A stretch of 64,000 bases of DNA from Colius striatus (lineage: Eukaryota > Chordata > Aves > Coliiformes > Coliidae): positions 15,211,597 to 15,275,596 of the forward strand of contig NC_084775.1 in the NCBI RefSeq assembly GCF_028858725.1, written 5' to 3'. Below are positions 58,438 through 64,000 of this stretch, one piece after another. Below the pieces are notes generated by a model. That model did not search any database. It saw only the letters and a program-made list of their open reading frames with translations, and had not been told where the DNA came from. The position numbers and the translations under genes are program-made. Positions within the stretch are counted from its first letter, which is position 1, and the number at the start of each line of letters is the position of its first letter.

Positions 58438-59999
58438 CCCATGCTGCCTCGCCATGCAGATGCTGCAAGCACCCATCTCTGCCTTTATAGGGAAGCAGCC
58501 CCATGTCCACAGCCTCCACCTCAGACTGATGCCAGTGCCTGAAGGTAGCTGCCTGCAGACCTGCATCGATCCCAGCGCTGCCGTCAGTCACGCTGCGTCG
58601 GCCCCGCGAGGATGCTGCCGTGCCTTACGAGGGAGGTGACTGCTGTGCTTCCTTGGGAGCCAGGAAGGGGGGGAAAAGAGAACCCAGCACCTGAGGCAGC
58701 AATTCCCAGGGGAAATGTTGATGGTGGCTTTGGCCTTCAGTAGCTGCAACACAACTTGAGGCCTCTGAGTGACCTCAGACGGACACCAGCCCCAGTCATT
58801 CAGAACCGGGGATGAATTTGCCTCGAACGTTTCAATTTGGTTAAATCCTCACTGCTAAATATATTCTGAATGAAGGAAAAGAGCTTACAGAGGGTTTAGA
58901 GAGATCAGCAATTTAAAGGCCTGTTATTTTGCAGCTTAACTTCTAAGTCATGCAGAATACACTGGCCCTGCCTGTGCTCTGGGCCTCGGGCTTGCACATA
59001 CCCAGGTTATCCAGCTTTTGAGGGATGTTGTCTGCTATTTATCCATTCATTTCTCAAAGCCTTTCCATGTCTCATTCTATTTAGGTGACACCACAGGCAG
59101 CACGAGCTTCTCCCACCTGAAAGCTGCCTGTTTTCACGTTTCCTCTCCTGCAGCTCTCCTGATTTCAGATAGCCAAGGGCAGACCCAGCAGGGCAGAGAA
59201 GAGCTGCTGCTGCTGGGCTCTTCTGCAACGCCTGACATTCCAGTACCGTGCTGGGGATGTAATGGAGGGAAAGCTGAACTGCTTGCAAGGGAAAAACCAC
59301 CCCAACCAACACAAGCCATTTCCTGTGCATGGAACAGCACTAGAGTCAGTCTTTCTGCCTCACTTTCCCACTGGGCACGGATGGAACGGTGAGGGCAGCT
59401 TTAAGATGCTTCCCAGCCTGGTTTGGGTTTTTTTTTAAAGGGCATTTCAATGATCATCAAATGCTGAGTGTCTGCCAAGACAAAATTGCACTGAGGCCCC
59501 ATGCCACAGCTCTTGATTAGAGCTCATCAATTCTAGCTCTTGGATGGGGTTACGTGCTCTGCCCCGGGAAACGCTGCCCTGCGCTGCCAAGCGCTTCTCT
59601 GGAGACAGACACACAGGGAGAAACAAAATCCACTCGGTTTGGCCTTATTCAGTCCTTGGCCAGAAAGGGGAGCTGTAGAATTGTGGAATGAAGATAAGGA
59701 GAGCAAAATGTTCCATCAGACTTGGAACATAACAGCCAGGAAGGGAGAAGCGGGTGGGAGCGCGTCAGTGTGTGGGCAGGGAGGGAAGAGCAATCTGGGA
59801 ACTGAAGCAGGGGGTTGGGAGTCAGCAGCCCTACAGTTTTATCCCAGCTCTGCCCCAGCTTTCTGCATGGCATCTGCCTCCAGACACAGCACATGTGGCC
59901 AGACCACCAGCCCCCTCCCCAAAGAGTGCTGGAAAGCCACTGTGGTGAGCGAGCCCTTGCCACGGCGTCGTTTGGGGACGGAGGGATGGAAGATGCTGG

Positions 60000-60125
60000 A
60001 GCCTGATAAGTAACGATAAGTGAACATTAGGTCAGGATGGGCATGCATAATTAATGCTCCTGTTATTAATGATTTACACTAGGTTTCATAAAGCACATTT
60101 ATTAGCACACAGGCACACTACCACT
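60000..60125. promoter_or_regulatory. AT-rich candidate regulatory element
   Basis: TAACGATAAGTGAACATTAG, GCATGCATAATTAATGCTCC and TTATTAATGATTTACACTAG: GATA and homeodomain-type words in non-repetitive DNA. Inference only. Confidence 0.25.
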
Positions 60126-62200
60126 CGCAGTAATGTGGGTGTCAGACACCTCCCTGCCACCTTGGTGCCAGAGCTGCCCACGCACTCACAGCTACAGCAC
60201 ACCTCTGCAGTCACTTCCAGCTGCTCTGATTCCTCACAGATTTTTCTTCTCCATCATTGTATCAGATCAGGAAATAGATTTTTGGTGGGCTTTCCCCCCC
60301 CCCCCCAAATTGCAATGAAGGGGAGGCAGATCCCAACACCTCATTAGGACACTGGGCCAGCAAATAAACCCGAGGCAATTAGTTGCAACAGATGGGATTC
60401 TCTTTGTTGCTGTCCCCACTACACCAGCTGACTGCCTGGGAAGGGAGAGACAAACACCACAAAACAGGGTGGGGGGAAAGAAAAAAGGAGGAAAGAAAAA
60501 GCAGGCTGTATGTTATTTACAAGGTGAACATCCTGGCACTGCCACTGCCATCACCCTGCCCAGCAGCCAGAGGCCGGGGCTCTGGGCCGGGCGCTGCGGG
60601 GCCGGAGCATGCCGAGTTACTCTTTGCCCATCTCTAGTCTCATCCTCATTATTCAACCAGTTTTGAAGGCTTTTGCCATCTTGTTCTGTTTCTGTCCCTG
60701 CTGTTCAGGTGCAAGTTGGAGCAACAGTGCTGGACAAGTGAGAGGGATAAGAAAGGAGCGAGGCGCTGGGGAACGGCGGCGAGGCGCTGGGCTTCGGCTC
60801 GGCAGGGGGAGGTTGGGGTTTGGAAATGGATTTAAGCCAAACCCAACAGACTGTGTCACAGCCACAGCAGAACAAGCAGCTCTTCCTGCTCTTTATCCCA
60901 ACGATTCCACAGTTCAGCACTGCAATAAACTGTCTTGGACCCTCCCTGTTTCTTCCAAAGAGCAAGCAGGTAAACACCAGCCAGGGGGGATTCAGCTGCG
61001 GCTGCCTTAAGGACAAAGCCTGATTTCTCACAGCCCCTTCTCACCCCCCTCCTCTGTCAGAGCACCCAGAGCAGCCCCTGCTCCTCCTGCTCCCTGTGAA
61101 GGACACTGCACCACGGAACCAGGCAAAGCTCCCTCAGAGGAGGAGCAGAGGGGCTGCCTGGATCCTGACACCCCGGGAGCACCAGCGCTCGTGCTGCTCC
61201 GTGCACCGAGCCCCAGGCTGTCAGGTGGCAGACGTCTGCAGTGACAAACACTTCACAGCCCTATTTCCCTACGTCATGAGGATGACAACGTGCCTTCAGA
61301 TCCTTCCTGAGAGGCTGGGAGCTGTTTTTCATGGCAGTTATTGCCGACACACACGCCAACTCGGTGGCAGAGTTCCTATCCTGACTGGGGTTTGTGACTT
61401 CTGTGGGTGAGAGCGACTGACAGCACAATGTCCTGAGCACAAGGGCATCATCACACCGGGTTTTGAAGCAAACAGGCTCTTCAGCTCAAAGCTGCCATCC
61501 GTTTCCTGTGCCTGAGCACATTTATTTGCCCTTAAAAGGAAATCCACAGTGGCAGATTGTCAAGGGATAGAAGGTGCAGGTTAACCAGCCTGGGTCTGAC
61601 AGGTCCTTGCAGGACCCAAACTTCCAGACCCTCGTTTCTGCTCGTTCCCTGTTTCTGCACAACTGCTGCTTCACCAGCAGAACCTCAACCAAGTTCACTT
61701 CTATGTAGCTTTTGCAGTGAAAAGGTTTCCAGGTTGCTGACAGGCTTATTCAGCCGAGTCACAGGGTGGGAGAGAAAGAACCAGAGGAAAGAGAGTCCCT
61801 CCTTTCTAAGCTATAGCTAAAATATCATGGTATCAGCTCACCCAGTGCCTAGAGAGAGGGACACAAATCAAATCACCCCACGTGACAGCGGGAGGAAGCA
61901 TCATATGGGTGCTTCTGCGCTGCATCTGCCCAGGAAAAGCAGTGCAAGGGTGCTGGAAATGACACTCATTTATAGACAGGAGGGTCTTAACAGGCAAATC
62001 TTCTCACAGAACAGTTTCCCTGCCAGAAGCACTTCACAGCAGACCTGAACTGACACCGACCACACACCGCTGCACGTGCCCGAGCGCGGCCCCTCTCCTG
62101 CTGTCACAGGCCACACGTGTTCTGCCCCCCGTGTTCCCCCCTCCCTGCCCTCACCCCCGAGCTGGGCACCCCCTGGCACGGCCCAGCCCTCCCTCCTCAC

Positions 62201-63668
62201 CTTTCCTGGGGGTGCTGGGCGCCGGCTGTGCCGCCTTCCCCTCCGCTGCTTTGGCCTTTTCGAAGGTTTTCTTGGCATCGGCGACTTTAAGCACGTTCTC
62301 GTCGTCCTGCTCCTTCCTCCCCTTCCGCTCGGGCTCCTCCAAGCCCCCTCCTCCAGCAGTCCTGCCTCCAGTCAGCTGCTCCGTGCCTGCAGCTGCCCAC
62401 TGCTCCTTGGTGGGCTTGGCTGCAGCGTCGTAGGGCTCCAGCAGCGCCTCGGTCATGGCCACAGTCCTGCTCATGCTCAGAGCCAGGCTCTCTTTGCTGT
62501 GGGTTCTGACAGGAGGGGCCGGGGGGGTTTTCTTCTGACTGTACAACTCGAGTATCCCCACATCTGCTTCACCTCCGAGATGCTCCGTGCTCTCGAGGAG
62601 CTGGCTGCTGCTCTGCCTCAGAGGCTTCCCAGCCTCTCTAGACACCGGAGCATACTCTGCAGCCGCAGAGACCATCCTCTCGAGGCTCTTTGCTCCCTGC
62701 TTGTCTGCCTTGGGCTTCCAGGCCGGCTCCTCCTCGCCAGTCTGGCCGTTGTGGCAAAGGCCGGCGGTGCCGTGGGGCCAGGGGCTGAAGCTCAGCAGCG
62801 GCCTGAAGCTTTGAGCCGCGTCGCTGCTTTCCCTGTGGCCGTAGGAACCAGCTGCTGCCTCCTGCTTGCTGTGCAGGATGTAATCCATGAGCACGGCGTT
62901 GCGCTCGAAGCTGTCCGACCTGGCGGGGACACTCGGCTTGCTCCCCGGCGAGGGCGAGTCCAGGCTGGGTTTGTTCACTTGCCTGCTGTCTGCGCTGCTG
63001 TCGGAGTCAGAGCGGCTCCGGTGTCCCCTCAGCACCCCTTGCAGAGCGTTGAGCCCGGCCGGGCCGGGATCCCCAGCAGTGTCCTCCTCAATCACAAGCA
63101 CCTTGTGCTCCGCTTCCCATTCCTCCTCGGATTCGGCCTCTGCCTCCTGGATCAGGCGCCTGTACTCGCTCTCCTCCAGCCTGTACACCACCGGCCTCAC
63201 TGTCCTGCCCCTGCCCCCCGGCCTCTGCCCGAGCTCCATCTCGTACACCTTCGGAGGGGCTTCTCCCTCCTCCCCTCTCCCACACCCTCGTGTCAGGGGC
63301 CGGTCTTCCAAGCTCGGGTCCCCCCCCAGCGCCCGCTGCCCTCTCCTCCTGCTGCCGCTCCTCTCTGCCGCCTGGGCAGGGCCGTGAGTGTCACCCCCCG
63401 GGTCGGGGAGGTCCCCCCTGTCCCTCCTGTGGCCCGGGCCCTCCTGGCCCAGCTGCGGCAGAGCACAATCCTCACCCGTCCCTGCAGGGGCTTCCCGGGC
63501 AGCAGCGCGGTCTCTCCCCGTCACCTTCCTCGTGTCATCCCCTACATGTCCGTAGCACTGCCAGGGGGAGGCTTCCATGGCCACCGGCTCCGGCACTGTA
63601 ATTCCTGGTCCAGATGCTTTGGAACTGGCCAGCCAAGCTCCCTCCTCACCTTGGGTCTGGGCAGCCTT
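62201..63668 (-). CDS. Large internal coding exon of an unidentified Ser/Glu-rich protein
   Basis: The minus-strand frame is open from the stop at 63669-63671 to a consensus donor, AGGAAAG|GTGAGG, at 62201, where protein-like composition ends. It encodes about 489 residues, mostly disordered, with more ordered pieces: PPKVYEMELGQRPGGRG, RPVVYRLEESEYRRLIQEAE, EEEWEAEHKVLVIEED, SDSFERNAVLMDYILHSKQE, VGILELYSQKKTPPAPPVRT, SLALSMSRTVAMTEALLE and ENVLKVADAKKTFEKAKA. PPAPPVRT is an SH3-type proline motif, and YRRLIQEAEAESEEEWEAEH is a likely short coiled coil. I do not recognise the family. It lacks the conserved features of the SSH1 C-terminus expected here by human synteny. A candidate start with a good context (GTGGCCATGG) is ATG 63578-63576, but an upstream exon seems to exist. 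The plus-strand frame across the same DNA is a shadow. Confidence 0.65.
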
Positions 63669-63894
63669 TCAGCGCCGCCTTCTCCTTCCTCCGCTACTGG
63701 AGAGACCGAGGCAGCTTGGAAGGCTCCGTGCTGGGTCATGTGAACTGGCGTTTTTCAGCCTCATGGCCAGCAGAGACGAGGAGGCACGTTGGTGAGAGGG
63801 AGCCCATCCTCTGCGGCAGGGCAGGAGGATCTCTCCTAACACAGCAGCTGTCAGGGTTGATGCTACGCTGGTCCCTAACCCAAATATATCCCAC

Positions 63895-64000
63895 CTGAAT
63901 CACGCAAAGGCACCTCCCAGCTCCTAAAGGGCCGCTCCACGGGGCTCCGCAGCCAGGACGCGCTGCCCTGGAGGAAACGGGGACTCTCCTCTTCTCCCCA
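63895..64000 (-). CDS. Probable upstream exon of the same unidentified gene (partial)
   Basis: From the right edge to a donor GATTCAG|GTGGGA at 63895, one minus frame reads GEEESPRFLQGSASWLRSPV then ERPFRSWEVPLRDS, acidic and protein-like. A second frame is also open, so phase is uncertain. A short exon with a good acceptor (CTGCCTCGGTCTCTCCAG, ending 63702) may lie between this and the large exon. Confidence 0.4.

Larger units (their letters stand above)
56481..62200. other. Spacer (or 3' introns of the unidentified gene) upstream of CORO1C
   Basis: It contains short repeats at 57.27-57.35 and 58.19-58.44 kb, a poly-C run at 60293-60306, and a stretch near 60.0 kb that may be conserved. The large exon at 62.2 kb ends in a splice donor, so its downstream exons and 3' end should lie here, but I could not identify them. 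Confidence 0.5.

Noticed and set aside
58162-58591. Met/Asp/Gly/Trp repeat protein
   Set aside because: A CCAT tetranucleotide microsatellite.
62201-63668. SSH1 (slingshot phosphatase) last exon
   Set aside because: Expected by human synteny, but I find no slingshot C-terminal features, and the exon ends in a splice donor rather than a stop codon.
62076-63743. 555-codon plus-strand frame
   Set aside because: Shadow of the minus-strand coding exon; Leu/Pro/Ser/Arg-rich and without splice signals, while the minus frame ends exactly at a consensus donor.

Overview
The window is vertebrate nuclear DNA, almost certainly from a bird and probably from a GC-rich microchromosome. Three things point there. 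Genes are split into short exons with consensus splice sites. Decayed CR1 LINE fragments, some with the typical ATTCTATGA-like tail, are scattered through introns and spacers. GC-rich minisatellites are unusually dense. All recognised genes are on the minus strand and read right to left. Their order (TMEM119-like, SELPLG, CORO1C) matches human 12q24.11.

Left part (1-10.4 kb): the first coding exon of a TMEM119-like membrane protein runs off the left edge. SELPLG (PSGL-1) has a complete single coding exon at 6529-7716, a probable non-coding first exon near 8.44 kb and a probable poly(A) signal at 5829. The spacers, the SELPLG 3' UTR and the SELPLG upstream region are full of GC-rich tandem repeats.

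Middle (10.4-55.9 kb): CORO1C (coronin-1C) fills most of the window. Ten coding exons join in frame to 473 residues, one fewer than human. A long 3' UTR ends near 10.37 kb, and a non-coding first exon lies in a CpG island near 55.7 kb. Intron 1 (about 18 kb) and intron 2 (about 11 kb) hold CR1 pieces, two large 22-bp minisatellites, several AT-rich stretches that look like conserved non-coding DNA, and a second CpG island at 34.7 kb carrying a perfect CArG/TATA element.

Right part (56-64 kb): 6 kb of spacer, then a large serine/glutamate-rich coding exon and part of an upstream exon of a minus-strand gene I could not identify. SSH1 is the expected neighbour of CORO1C, but the exon does not resemble the SSH1 C-terminus.

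The recognised genes share a theme rather than an operon-like relation. PSGL-1 is the leukocyte selectin ligand, coronin-1C controls cortical actin and migration, and TMEM119 is a membrane protein of microglia and osteoblasts. I found no phage, CRISPR, bacterial or viral system. The most notable points are the PSGL-1 without an N-terminal tyrosine, its minisatellite 3' UTR, the intragenic CArG/CpG island in CORO1C, and the unidentified gene at the right edge.
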